In this document: positions 1 through 8,349 of the stretch, in pieces
Layout: every line of letters starts with the position of its first letter
Position numbering within the stretch: position 1 is the first letter of the stretch
Origin: Methylobacterium sp. Leaf123
Lineage (GTDB): Bacteria; Pseudomonadota; Alphaproteobacteria; Rhizobiales; Beijerinckiaceae
Direction: 5' to 3'
DNA: 64,000 nt
Assembly (NCBI RefSeq): GCF_001423405.1
Contig: NZ_LMNS01000039.1
Coordinates: 251,975-315,974 of the forward strand
Translations under genes and position numbers: made by a program
The notes under the pieces: generated by a model
What the model was told of the DNA's origin: nothing
What the model saw: only the letters and a program-made list of their open reading frames with translations
The model's database searches: none

Positions 1-1
1 C

Positions 2-355
2 TATGCGAAGGCCTCGCGCGTGGCGCTCTCTCCTCGGGAAGCCGAGGCGGCCGTTCTGTTGAAGGCCGCCGGCCGACTCCAGTCCCTCGGTTCACAGGTC
101 GAGGCGGGGCCGGCTCTCAACGAGGCGCTGACATTCAACCAGCGCGTCTGGACGATCCTGGCCTCCGCCGCGACCGAGCCGAGCAGCCCGCTCCCCCCCG
201 AGGTGCGCACCAGCATGGCGCAGCTCTCGGCCTTTGTGTTCCACACGATCGTGGACACGATGATCGAGCCGACGGCGCAGAAGATCGAGTCCCTGGTCTC
301 GCTCAACAACCACATCGCCGCCGGGCTTCAGGGCGACGCCGGGCCTGGGGCGTAA
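2..355 (+). CDS. flaF: flagellar biosynthesis regulator FlaF, 5' truncated by window edge
   Basis: The reading frame is already open at base 2 (YAKASRVALSPREAEAAVLLKAAGRLQ), so the start codon lies outside the window. FlaF proteins of about 110-125 residues share this opening, with an AYAKA-type start followed by SPRE.EA..L..AA..L. In alphaproteobacteria FlaF works with FlbT to couple flagellin synthesis to export. The internal GTG at base 20 would give 111 residues but cuts off conserved sequence. The protein is mostly helical with no signal peptide or membrane segment. It converges on the FlaG-like gene at 524-871, which supports a flagellar setting. The family call is from motif memory. 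Confidence 0.8.
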   Translation, partial: YAKASRVALSPREAEAAVLLKAAGRLQSLGSQVEAGPALNEALTFNQRVWTILASAATEPSSPLPPEVRTSMAQLSAFVFHTIVDTMIEPTAQKIESLVSLNNHIAAGLQGDAGPGA

Positions 356-523
356 CAGCCGGCAGACTACCCGCCGAATCGAATCACAACCGCCGGATCA
401 GCCGCCTTCGGCCGCGTGCTGTCCGGGCGCATGCGCCGTTGGTCGTTGCGGCGCGCCGGTGCCCACCCCCCCCGAGGTGCTGTTTCCATCGGAGGGCGCG
501 GGGCGGCTCGGCGGAGTGGCCGG

Positions 524-871
524 TCAGGCCGTCTTGGCGATGCGCTCGCCCGGAAACGGCGCCGCTTCCCGCGCATAGGCCCGCGCCTTGAGAATCACTT
601 CGTCAGGGATCTGCATCACCACATCGCCGGTCTGCGGATCGGTGACCCGGAAAACGAGGCTCTGGCTGTCCGCATCGCGGGTATAGGCCCGCCGATCCGG
701 CTCGGACGGTTTCGCCTCCGTGCTCTCGGGGCTCACCGCGACGGTGACCGCGGGGTCGAGCACGCGGGAGGCTGGGGCCTCGTCGCGAACGGTTTCCGCG
801 ACCGGTCGGACGGGGGTGATGGGGGCGGTTGAGACGGGCGGCGTCGAGGCCGCGGCCCTGATCGGGTCCAT
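524..871 (-). CDS. FlaG-like flagellar protein
   Basis: 115 residues. The first 60 or so are low-complexity (Pro, Ala, Thr, Glu) and likely disordered. The C-terminal third, with SLVFRVTDPQTGDVVMQIPDEVIL, matches the FlaG core pattern in which a beta hairpin with D-x-x-T-G precedes IP.E..L. FlaG proteins are small cytoplasmic factors of polar-flagellum systems that influence filament length; their mechanism is unclear. The gene converges with flaF, which supports the assignment. The start at 871 gives the only reasonable N-terminus. Shared architecture without an exact family match is the main uncertainty. Confidence 0.65.
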   Translation of the reverse strand: MDPIRAAASTPPVSTAPITPVRPVAETVRDEAPASRVLDPAVTVAVSPESTEAKPSEPDRRAYTRDADSQSLVFRVTDPQTGDVVMQIPDEVILKARAYAREAAPFPGERIAKTA

Positions 872-1043
872 GGCTGCATTCCTTCAGTTCCGGCGCGAAG
901 CCGGCCCTCAGGAGATTGCGCGCGTCGCTACCGGAGTCTTAAGGCCAGCCGCTTGTCCCCTGCGAACGCCTGCCAGCCTCACCGATCCGTAAAGATTGCC
1001 TGAAGAGTTTTCGCGAATTCGCATCAAACGATCGGTTCTGCGA

Positions 1044-1070
1044 GGATGGCCGCCCGCCGGACGGCCATCC
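1044..1070 (-). terminator. possible terminator hairpin downstream of thiC
   Basis: A 9-bp perfect stem (GGATGGCCG / CGGCCATCC) with a 9-nt loop lies 18 bases beyond the thiC stop. There is no U-run on the minus strand, so it may act as a 3' end stabiliser or assist Rho rather than terminate alone. Confidence 0.4.
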
Positions 1071-1087
1071 CGCATTCGACGCGCGGC

Positions 1088-2980
1088 TTACTCCGCCGCG
1101 TCGACGTAGAGCTTGCCGCCCTCTTCCAAGAACTCCTGGGACTTGGCCGCCATGCCGGCTTGGCGCTCGGCGTCGCTCATCGGCTGGGCTTGGCCGATGA
1201 CGATGCCGGCCTCCTCCATGGCGAGCACGTCGGCGCGCAGATCCTGCGTGATCTTCATCGAGCAGAATTTCGGGCCGCACATCGAGCAGAAATGGGCGAC
1301 CTTGTGCGCGTCCTTGGGCAGGGTCTCGTCGTGGTAGGCGCGCGCCGTGTCGGGATCCAGCGAGAGGTTGAACTGGTCCTCCCAGCGGAAGTCGAAGCGG
1401 GCGCGGCTGAGGGCGTCGTCGCGGAGCTGCGCGGCGGGGTGGCCCTTGGCGAGGTCGGCGGCGTGCGCGGCGATTTTGTAGGTGATGACGCCGGTCTTCA
1501 CGTCGTCGCGGTTCGGCAGGCCGAGATGCTCCTTGGGCGTGACGTAGCAGAGCATCGCCGTGCCGAACCAGCCGATCATCGCCGCGCCGATGCCGGAGGT
1601 GATGTGGTCGTAGCCCGGCGCGATGTCGGTGGTCAGCGGGCCGAGGGTGTAGAACGGCGCCTCGCCGCACTCGCGCAACTGCTTCTCCATGTTGACCTTG
1701 ATCTTGTGCATCGGCACGTGGCCGGGGCCCTCGATCATGGTCTGGCAGCCCTTGTCCCAGGCGATCTTGGTGAGTTCGCCCAAGGTCTCCAGTTCGGCGA
1801 ACTGGGCCGCGTCGTTGGCATCCGCGATCGAGCCCGGACGCAGGCCGTCGCCGAGCGAGAACGACACGTCGTAGGCCCGCATGATGTCGCAGATCTCGTC
1901 GAATCGCTCGTAGAGGAACGATTCGCGGTGCCCGGCGAGGCACCAACGCGCCATGATCGAGCCGCCGCGCGACACGATGCCGGTGGTGCGCCGCGCGGTG
2001 AGCGGCACGTGGGCCAGCCGCACGCCGGCATGGATCGTGAAGTAGTCGATGCCCTGCTCGGCCTGCTCGATGAGGGTATCCTTGAACACCTCCCAATCGA
2101 GCTTGAGCGGGTCGCCGCCGACCTTCTCCAGCGCCTGATAGATCGGCACGGTGCCGATCGGGACGGGCGAGTTGCGCACGATCCACGAGCGGATGTTGTG
2201 GATGTTGCGCCCCGTCGAGAGGTCCATGACCGTGTCCGCGCCCCAGCGGATCGACCAGACCAGCTTCTCCACTTCCTCGGCGGCCGACGACGTGACGGCG
2301 GAGTTGCCGATGTTCGCGTTGATCTTGACCAGGAAGTTGCGGCCGATCGCCATCGGCTCGAGTTCGAGATGGTTGATGTTGGCCGGGATGATAGCGCGGC
2401 CGCGGGCCACTTCATCACGGACGAATTCGGGCGTGATGAAGGGCGGCAGCGCCGCGCCGAAGCTGTCGCCGTCGGCGAGCGCGGCTTCCGCCCGCTCCAG
2501 CATCTGCGCGCGGCAGGCATTCTCGCGATGCGCCACGTAGATCATCTCTTCCGTGATGATCCCGGCGCGGGCGAACTCGTATTGCGTCACCAGCTGCCCC
2601 GGTTCGGCCCGGCGGATCGTCCGCTCGGCGGGGCACGGCGCCACCAGCTTGTCGGCGGCGGCAAAGCCGTTGTCCTCCGGCTTCACTTCGCGCGGCTTCA
2701 CGGCAGCGTAGCCGCGCCCGACGATCCACGGCTCGCGGACTGGGGCCAGGCCCTTCTCAAGGTCGATGGCCGCATCGGTCTCGGTGTAGGGGCCCGACGG
2801 GTCGTAGACCCGCACCGGCTCCTCCTTCGGGTCGGAGAGGGCGATCTCCCGGTAGGGCACACGGATATCGGGGCGGCCGGGCGCCTCCGCGTAGACCTTG
2901 CGCGAGCCCTGCACGGGGCCGGTGGTCACGCTGGCGGGATTGCCGTTGGGAAGATCTTTGGGACGGACGGGTGCGTTCAT
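1088..2980 (-). CDS. thiC: phosphomethylpyrimidine synthase ThiC
   Basis: 630 residues, the usual length for bacterial ThiC. This radical-SAM enzyme rearranges 5-aminoimidazole ribotide to HMP phosphate, the pyrimidine half of thiamine, in the cytoplasm. The iron-sulfur motif CX2CX4C is visible at about residues 565-573 (CSMCGPKFC). The N-terminal ThiC-associated segment and the long barrel (for example IEGPGHVPMHKI, GWFGTAMLCYVTPKEHLGLP) are typical. The start is fixed by ATG at 2978-2980 with CAGGAG just upstream. The gene is transcribed alone behind a TPP riboswitch (3066-3158), so it should be repressed by thiamine pyrophosphate. Confidence 0.98.
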   Translation of the reverse strand: MNAPVRPKDLPNGNPASVTTGPVQGSRKVYAEAPGRPDIRVPYREIALSDPKEEPVRVYDPSGPYTETDAAIDLEKGLAPVREPWIVGRGYAAVKPREVKPEDNGFAAADKLVAPCPAERTIRRAEPGQLVTQYEFARAGIITEEMIYVAHRENACRAQMLERAEAALADGDSFGAALPPFITPEFVRDEVARGRAIIPANINHLELEPMAIGRNFLVKINANIGNSAVTSSAAEEVEKLVWSIRWGADTVMDLSTGRNIHNIRSWIVRNSPVPIGTVPIYQALEKVGGDPLKLDWEVFKDTLIEQAEQGIDYFTIHAGVRLAHVPLTARRTTGIVSRGGSIMARWCLAGHRESFLYERFDEICDIMRAYDVSFSLGDGLRPGSIADANDAAQFAELETLGELTKIAWDKGCQTMIEGPGHVPMHKIKVNMEKQLRECGEAPFYTLGPLTTDIAPGYDHITSGIGAAMIGWFGTAMLCYVTPKEHLGLPNRDDVKTGVITYKIAAHAADLAKGHPAAQLRDDALSRARFDFRWEDQFNLSLDPDTARAYHDETLPKDAHKVAHFCSMCGPKFCSMKITQDLRADVLAMEEAGIVIGQAQPMSDAERQAGMAAKSQEFLEEGGKLYVDAAE

Positions 2981-3065
2981 CGCTGTCGCTCCTGAAAGGG
3001 GAGGCGACCCGTGGTCCCGACGATGGTGCGGCTGACCGATGCTGCGTGTCAGCAGCGGCCACTGG

Positions 3066-3158
3066 TTCCCGTCCCTCCGCCGGTACGAGCCGGATCAGGT
3101 TCAAGGGTCAGGGCGCAGGCCCACTCTCAGCCCCATACAGGGCCCCCCTCGGAACGAT
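3066..3158 (-). promoter_or_regulatory. TPP riboswitch (THI element) upstream of thiC
   Basis: Read on the minus strand, the leader contains the two hallmark blocks of the TPP aptamer. GGGGCTGAGA (J2/3 with its GCUGAGA core) comes first, then CCCTTGAACCTGATC and GTACCGGCGGAGGGA. The leading GAGGGGGGCC and the closing GGAGGGAC supply helix P1 and P2 arms. The element ends about 85 bases before the thiC start, enough for an expression platform that could occlude the CAGGAG ribosome site. The boundaries are approximate. Confidence 0.95.
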
Positions 3159-3417
3159 TCCAACCTCTGCTTCGGGGCGATCCTTGTCAATGCATGGCCG
3201 GAACGGGCCGATTCGCTGGAAAGATTTTTCCGTTTCGGAAATGGCCCGCTGTCACGGCGGGAAAGCTTGACCGTTTGCCGCGGATTCGAGCCACGGTTTC
3301 GACGAAAAACTCACCAATTGAGCCAGGAAGCCCCCTTTGGCGACCCCGCGCTGCGGCTTGGGTGTGGATGACGCCCGTTCCGCGGGTGGCCATGCGCCCG
3401 GCTTTTCGCGACACACG

Positions 3418-3681
3418 ATGGCGATGAGCACGGTCATCCCTTTCCGCCGCCCACCTGCCCCCGCCAAGCCGGCTCGCGCCGGCTGCGACGTGGCGGCTGT
3501 CGCCGGCGACCTCTTGGACGTGCTCGATCAGCTCGAAGGGCTGGTGGCGCGGGCGGCCAGCATGGACCGGCCCCGGATCGAGGTGGAGCGCAGCGTGCAG
3601 CACCTGCTCGATGCGATCAGCGCCGTCGAGCGCGCCTCCGACACTTTGGGCGAGGGCAGCAGCATCTCCGAGCCGGCCTGA
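3418..3681 (+). CDS. small conserved hypothetical protein
   Basis: 87 residues from ATG 3418 (MAMSTVIPFRRPP); ATG 3424 is an alternative. The track frame opens 27 codons earlier but that part reads like non-coding sequence and overlaps the thiC leader. A basic Pro-rich start is followed by a helical region (VAAVAGDLLDVLDQLEGLVARAASM...VERSVQHLLDAISAVERASD) that could form a helical hairpin. There are no Cys pairs, signal peptide or membrane segment, and I do not recognise a family. It converges with the hemolysin III-type gene. Confidence 0.5.
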   Translation: MAMSTVIPFRRPPAPAKPARAGCDVAAVAGDLLDVLDQLEGLVARAASMDRPRIEVERSVQHLLDAISAVERASDTLGEGSSISEPA

Positions 3682-3796
3682 GGATCAGGCGTCTTCGGTC
3701 TCCGGCTCGGTTTTTCCGCGTTTTCCGTTCACGCGCTGCATCGTCCTGGCGGGTGTCGGCCGATTCGCCGCCCGATGACGGGTCAGCGGCGATCGC

Positions 3797-4477
3797 TCAT
3801 GCTCCGGCGTGCAGGACGCTTGCCATGATCGTCCCGTAATGGCAGGCGGTCGCGGCCAGGACAAAGGCGTGCCAGATCGCGTTCTGGAACGGCAGGCTGC
3901 GCCAGACGTGGAAGACCACGCCGCCCGAATAGAGCAGGCCGCCAATGGCGAGGAGCCATAGAGCGGACGGGGTGAGCCCCGAGATCACCGACTCGTAGGC
4001 GAGGACGCCGCTCCAGCCGAGCATCAGGTAGAGCACGATCGAGACGCGATCCCAGCGGCCGGGCATCAGGATCTTGATGGCGATGCCGGTGAGCGCGACC
4101 GTCCAGATCAGGGCGAGCAGCGCCCAGGCGACGGGGCCGGAGCCGACCAGCGCCACCACCGGCGTGTAGGTGCCGGCGATCATCAGATAGATGAAGGCAT
4201 GGTCGAAACGGCGCAGGATCCATTTGCGCGGGCTCACCGGCCACATGTTGTAGGCGGCGGACGCGCCGAGCATCGCCAGCAACGCGGTAGCGTAGACCAG
4301 CAGAGAGGCCCGTTCGATCCATCCGAGATGGTTGAGGGCCGCCGTCACGACCAAGGTGATCGCGCCGAGAAATCCGAGGGCGATCCCTGCGATATGGACT
4401 ACACCGTCCGCCCGCAGCTCACTGGGCGTGTAGTTCCATGTCAGCGCAAGCGGGCGTCCGTCCTCGGCCAGAAACAT
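3797..4477 (-). CDS. hemolysin III / PAQR-family membrane protein
   Basis: 226 residues with about seven hydrophobic segments, the layout of the HlyIII/PAQR family. Family signatures are visible: SAAYNMWP after the second helix, RRFDHAFIYLMIAGTYTP in the middle, and FHVWRSLPFQNAIWHAFVLAATACHY near the end. The conserved His, Asp and Ser positions suggest the proposed metal-dependent ceramidase-like hydrolase fold. The bacterial role is uncertain, and the haemolysin name comes from heterologous expression. The ATG at 4477 is preceded by an AGGAGCAGAGG ribosome site. It is probably monocistronic. Confidence 0.88.
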   Translation of the reverse strand: MFLAEDGRPLALTWNYTPSELRADGVVHIAGIALGFLGAITLVVTAALNHLGWIERASLLVYATALLAMLGASAAYNMWPVSPRKWILRRFDHAFIYLMIAGTYTPVVALVGSGPVAWALLALIWTVALTGIAIKILMPGRWDRVSIVLYLMLGWSGVLAYESVISGLTPSALWLLAIGGLLYSGGVVFHVWRSLPFQNAIWHAFVLAATACHYGTIMASVLHAGA

Positions 4478-4682
4478 CCTCTGCTCCTGTGTTGGCGAGG
4501 TATTTAATTCTATAGTGCGGCGAGTCGTTCCATCGTCGGACTAGCGAGCGCGCGGTCTTCCACCGAAATTGTTGCAACGACGACTGGAACCCACCTTTTG
4601 CGCTGCAGGATAGACCGATTTCTATGCTGCATCGCAGTCGGCCAAGGCTCCCGTCCGAGCCTGGGCCAAGCATCGAAGGCAA

Positions 4683-4710
4683 CCGCGGCGGTTTCATGAA
4701 CCCGCCGCGG
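4683..4710 (-). terminator. possible terminator hairpin downstream of ctaA
   Basis: CCGCGGCGG and CCGCCGCGG form a 9-bp stem around a 10-nt loop, about 45 bases past the ctaA stop. No clear U-run follows, so function is unproven. Confidence 0.35.
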
Positions 4711-4753
4711 CCGCGAGGCAGGTTTCGCGCCAAGCCGGTGATGCAGCGCCGTC

Positions 4754-5899
4754 TCAGGCGCCGCGGCCGGCGAGCGCCTCCAGCCCGATCGGCACCTCTG
4801 CCCCCTTGGGTGCGGAGGCGGCGGACACGCCGAGGCTGAGGCGCGCATGGACGGTCGCCATGATCAGCACCGCCATGGCGAAGACCTGATGCGCGAGCCC
4901 GGCCCAGAGCGGCACCTGCAGCAGGAGGGTCGCGATGCCGAGACCCATCTGCGCCAGCGCCAGCGCCGCCACGCCCATCGCCCGGCCCGCCGCGCTGCCC
5001 GGCGCCGTCCGGGCGGCCTGGATCGCGTGCGCGATGGCCACCCCCACGACGAGATAGGCGAAGAGGCGGTGGTTGAACTGGACCAGGGCGAGGTTGTCGA
5101 TGAAGTTCTCGATGAAGGGCACCTTGTCGAACAGCACCCGGGCCGGCGGCACGAGGCTGCCGTCCATGTCCGGCCAGGTGTTGTAGAGGAGGCCCGCCTT
5201 CGAGCCGGCGACGAGCCCGCCGAGCCAGATCTGGATCAGCACCAGGGCCGGTAACAGGCAGGCGACGACCCGGACCGGTTCGGGCGCCGGAGCGAGTGCC
5301 CGCGGGCGGGTGCCGGCGGCGAGCCAGACGAGGCCGGCGAGGATCAGGCTCGCGGTGGTGAGGTGGAGCGCGAGCTTGAGCGGGGCCACCGCCGTCATGC
5401 CGGGCTGGAGGCCCGAGGCCACCATGATCCAGCCGATCGCCCCTTGAAGCCCGCCGAGCAGGCCGAGGCCGAGGAGGCCGGTGAGGAGGCGACGCCCGAG
5501 CATGCCGCGGGCCCAGAACCACGCAAACGGCAGGAAGAACACGAGGCCGACGATCCGCCCGAGCAGGCGATGCCCCCATTCCCACCAGTAGAGCGTCTTG
5601 AAGCCGTCGAGCCCGATCCCCTGGTTGAGGATGCGGAATTGCGGCGTGTCGCGGTACTTGTCGAACTCCGCTGCCCAGTCGGCGGCGTCGAGCGGCGGGA
5701 CCACGCCGGTCACGGGCCGCCACTCGGTGATCGAGAGGCCCGAGCCGGTGAGCCGCGTCGCGCCGCCGACGGCGACCATCGCCACGACGAGCACAGCGAG
5801 CAAATAGAGCCACGCGCGCACCGCCCCGTGTCCGGGGCGGTAGGAGGCCGCCGGGACGGCGTCGAAGCGGTCGAGGGACGGTTGGGTCGACAGTCTCAT
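4754..5899 (-). CDS. ctaA: heme A synthase (COX15/CtaA)
   Basis: 381 residues. CtaA is an inner-membrane enzyme that oxidises the C8 methyl of heme O to a formyl group, giving heme A for aa3-type cytochrome oxidases. About eight transmembrane helices arranged as two repeats are visible. Family motifs include GGATRLTGSGLSITEWRPVTG near residue 45, the haem-ligand region WWEWGHRLLGR near 110, LHLTTA near 180, FNHRLFAY near 275 and LAHQ near 330. The long insertion LLYNTWPDMDGSLVPP is typical of the alphaproteobacterial/mitochondrial type. The start at 5899 is the natural one. No cox genes are adjacent. Confidence 0.96.
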   Translation of the reverse strand: MRLSTQPSLDRFDAVPAASYRPGHGAVRAWLYLLAVLVVAMVAVGGATRLTGSGLSITEWRPVTGVVPPLDAADWAAEFDKYRDTPQFRILNQGIGLDGFKTLYWWEWGHRLLGRIVGLVFFLPFAWFWARGMLGRRLLTGLLGLGLLGGLQGAIGWIMVASGLQPGMTAVAPLKLALHLTTASLILAGLVWLAAGTRPRALAPAPEPVRVVACLLPALVLIQIWLGGLVAGSKAGLLYNTWPDMDGSLVPPARVLFDKVPFIENFIDNLALVQFNHRLFAYLVVGVAIAHAIQAARTAPGSAAGRAMGVAALALAQMGLGIATLLLQVPLWAGLAHQVFAMAVLIMATVHARLSLGVSAASAPKGAEVPIGLEALAGRGA

Positions 5900-6245
5900 G
5901 GTCTCGCGCGTCAGGTCCGGCGGCCGGGAACGTTCGGGTGTGGCTTACGGGAAGCAGGACCCCACGCGCAACGCGGCCTATGGCGCAGGCCCGGGGATCG
6001 CCTCGAGCGGTTCCCCCTGCTTTACTGCCGGCTTCAGGTGCTGGCTTCCGGGAATGCCTTAGCTTCTTGGGCTGTCGCTACTGCGCACCTCGGTAGAGTC
6101 GATGTCCGCTTTGCGACGCTAGCTCACCGTCCGCACGACCGAGTCTGTTGGTGTCGAGTTTTATTAACTCATTGACGCGTATGGATGGAACGCAGTCAAA
6201 ATTTTAGGGCGAGATATGTTATTTATTAATATGAAACAGAGGGCG
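5900..6245. other. intergenic region at the GC-rich to AT-rich boundary
   Basis: The first 230 bases are GC-rich and hold no supported gene. From about 6130 the composition shifts sharply to AT-rich (TTTTATTAACTCATTGAC, then TTATTTATTAATATG), matching the adjacent DUF3800 gene. I saw no tRNA, integrase or clear direct repeat marking an insertion point. Confidence 0.5.
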
Positions 6246-7256
6246 CTAGCGCAGCATTGATCGTCCGTGTTTGGCCATTAGATCGAGCTTCGTTCTCAGA
6301 TCGTCGGGCAGTGCCTTGCAGAGTTTCTTGGAAATAGATATTATCCTTAAGGTCTGCGCAGTTGAATTTTTTCTCCCGTAACGGCGTCGGATCTGGATTC
6401 TGCCCAATAGCTGTGCCGCCTCAGGATGATCCAGTTTGCCACTTATTAGGCGCCGTGAATAATTTGCTAGAACATCAATGGCCTGAAGGAGTATGTCTTT
6501 CCTCGAGTCTTCGAAAACGACTTTGTTTGTAATGATTTTCCCAATGTCGATGCCTCGTAACTTTTGCCTGGGTTGATCGGGGAACCATTGGTCTTTTTCA
6601 ATTTCATAACTTTTGTGAAGGTGCGTAAAGTCAAAATCGGGATGTTTAACAAATCCTATTGGCTGGCCCATTGAGCGGGTCTCTAATAATGGCCCTAAAG
6701 TATCCTGCCACCACTTCTCCTGTGATGTGATTTTGTTGGGATCTTTTGCGTCAATTTTCCATTCAAAGAGAGCAAGTTCACGAGGGCGGCGCTGTGCGAA
6801 GTAATTTGCTGTTTCTTCAACTGCTTGAGATACCAATTCACTGAGGGTCACGCATTGTAGATAAAGCTGAGGCGGCATAACTTCTAAAGTCCGCCGCAAT
6901 TTCCAGATTTCCTTTACGGCGTCAGGGTGGTGTTCAGGGCCAAGGTGAACAGTGATATTTTCGCATTGTCTGATCTGGTGATGTTTGATTTCCGCAAATG
7001 ACTCTCCTGCCATATATATGGCGCACGAGTGAAGAAGGGCGTCGTATCGGTATAATATATCAACAAGCGCAGCCAATTGTGAAGCATCGAGCAGGCCGCC
7101 TTTGATCTCACCGTTTTGTTTTGGCCAAGATTTTGAACGGAAATTTATTTCTCTACGTACAGGCCCTAGCGCTTTATGAGGCAGGGCTAGGGAGCAAATG
7201 ACGCCCCATTCGCTTCCCTGAACAAAGGTGCCACTCTCATCAATGAAAAAGTGCAT
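6246..7256 (-). CDS. DUF3800-type protein, AT-rich, likely horizontally acquired
   Basis: 336 residues. The N-terminus MHFFIDESGTF has the Asp-Glu-Ser motif that opens DUF3800 proteins. Near residues 245-265, VFEDSRKDILLQAIDVLANY matches the C-terminal pattern in which an acidic/Ser segment is followed by Q.(A)D...A. DUF3800 is thought to adopt an RNase H-like fold with acidic residues; its function is unproven, and members occur as single genes on mobile or defence-associated islands. Codon usage and base composition are clearly more AT-rich than all neighbours. No ribosome site is obvious before ATG 7256, and the frame stays open for about 58 codons upstream without a standard start (see findings). 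No partner gene is present. Confidence 0.75.
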   Translation of the reverse strand: MHFFIDESGTFVQGSEWGVICSLALPHKALGPVRREINFRSKSWPKQNGEIKGGLLDASQLAALVDILYRYDALLHSCAIYMAGESFAEIKHHQIRQCENITVHLGPEHHPDAVKEIWKLRRTLEVMPPQLYLQCVTLSELVSQAVEETANYFAQRRPRELALFEWKIDAKDPNKITSQEKWWQDTLGPLLETRSMGQPIGFVKHPDFDFTHLHKSYEIEKDQWFPDQPRQKLRGIDIGKIITNKVVFEDSRKDILLQAIDVLANYSRRLISGKLDHPEAAQLLGRIQIRRRYGRKNSTAQTLRIISISKKLCKALPDDLRTKLDLMAKHGRSMLR

Positions 7257-7581
7257 GCGTGTGTTTTAGCAAGCGCAATGGCTGTGCGCCAGCATTGGTG
7301 CAGCGAAAGCTGCTTCCATTCAAACCGCGATAACCAAAGCGCTTCGCATTCGAGGTGTTTGAGAGAGTTTCGATGCTCCTCAGGTGTGAAGCGCCCGAAG
7401 GCATTCTGGTGGCAGCGTGCCGATCATCAACGGTGTGAGCGCCGGGCTAAGTCGCTCTCACGGCTTCTAACAATTGCCCCGTGACGCCAGCTTGCCGCGT
7501 TGCAGCTCGCGAGCAGGACCGGTACGACCCGTTCCGGCGCCCGCCGGGCGGCTCACACCACGACGCGAGAGATCCAGGCCC
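7257..7581. other. intergenic region, right flank of the AT-rich island
   Basis: Composition returns to GC-rich by about 7450. On the minus strand the DUF3800 frame is open back to a TGA pair near 7425-7430. The implied peptide is plausible (RFTPEEHRNSLKHLECEA...) but lacks ATG, GTG or TTG. The rest shows only the likely promoter region of the DUF2842 gene. Confidence 0.4.
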
Positions 7582-7788
7582 ATGCGCCGCCGCACGCGCA
7601 CCCTGCTCGGAACCTTCGGGATCCTGGCCTTCGTGATCGTCTACGCGCCGCTCGCCATGGCGCTCGCCGACAGCCGCATCTCGGAAACCCATCCGGCGGT
7701 GCAGACGGTGATCTACTCGATCCTCGGCATTGCCTGGATCTTCCCGCTGATGCCGCTGATCCGCTGGATGGATCGGCCGGACGATTGA
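7582..7788 (+). CDS. DUF2842 family small membrane protein
   Basis: 68 residues from ATG 7582 (MRRRTRTLLG). Two hydrophobic helices (FGILAFVIVYAPLAMALA and VIYSILGIAWIFPLMPLI) flank a short polar loop, and the tail is IRWMDRPDD. This is the standard two-helix architecture of DUF2842, a small inner-membrane family of alphaproteobacteria with no known function. The longer open frame upstream (from 7474) is Arg/Pro-rich and unlikely to be translated. Confidence 0.8.
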   Translation: MRRRTRTLLGTFGILAFVIVYAPLAMALADSRISETHPAVQTVIYSILGIAWIFPLMPLIRWMDRPDD

Positions 7789-7899
7789 GGGATTCGGGCA
7801 CGGCCTGAACGCAGGCGGCCCCTTTTTTCGCCGCACTCCCTGGCGAGAAGGCGAGACGTTCTACGCTCAAGGTTCGTCTCCGAAGGTCGCCCGCCGCCC

Positions 7900-8337
7900 A
7901 TGCGCCCCCCCTCGCGCCGTCCCACGCTTTCGTTTCGTTCGCACCTCCTCGCCGCTTCGTTGATGCTCGCCGCGCCGCTCGCGGCCGAAACCGCCGCCGC
8001 GCAGGGAACGCCGCGCTCCATGGCGGAATGCGAGCGGCTGAAGAACGATCTGGCCTACAACCAGTGCCTCGCCATGTTCGGCCCGCCCGCCCGGAACGTC
8101 GCGAGCGGCGGCTATGTCAGCGGCAACGACGCCTCCAGCACCTCCTCGGTCGCCTCGACCGCGACGATCCCCGGCATCCCCTCGATCGAGGAGCCCGATG
8201 TCGAGCCGGCCCGGCGCCGGGGGCGGCGCTCCGGCCGTCGCGGCCGGTCCAGCGCCAGCTTCGATGTCGGCAGCGCCGAGGCCGGTTCGGGGGAGTCGGA
8301 ATCCGGCTCGTCGCGCTCGCGCCGCCGACGCCGCTGA
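7900..8337 (+). CDS. hypothetical secreted protein with Ser/Arg-rich tail
   Basis: 145 residues. A signal peptide with an arginine-rich n-region and hydrophobic core (LLAASLMLAAPLAAETAAAQG) predicts cleavage near residue 35. The mature part holds two cysteines (AECERLKNDLAYNQCLAMFG), likely a disulfide in a small helical hairpin. A Ser/Thr-rich linker and a C-terminus of alternating Ser/Gly/Glu and poly-Arg follow. I recognise no family. The basic tail may bind peptidoglycan or nucleic acid, which is inference only. It is separated from the convergent deacetylase gene by only 12 bases. Confidence 0.6.
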   Translation: MRPPSRRPTLSFRSHLLAASLMLAAPLAAETAAAQGTPRSMAECERLKNDLAYNQCLAMFGPPARNVASGGYVSGNDASSTSSVASTATIPGIPSIEEPDVEPARRRGRRSGRRGRSSASFDVGSAEAGSGESESGSSRSRRRRR

Positions 8338-8349
8338 GGCGGTTTCCCC

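Noticed and set aside
1046..2995. 649-codon open frame on the plus strand opposite thiC, and similar long frames opposite metH (12923-15493), kup (20575-22671), the TonB receptor (23337-25151) and leuS (40012-42237)
   Set aside because: Their translations are Arg/His/Asp-rich and low in hydrophobic cores, typical of antisense frames in GC-rich coding DNA. The opposite frames encode well-known families.
5900..6245. tRNA or attachment site at the edge of the AT-rich island
   Set aside because: No cloverleaf, T-loop (GGTTCGAATC) or direct repeat was found on either strand.
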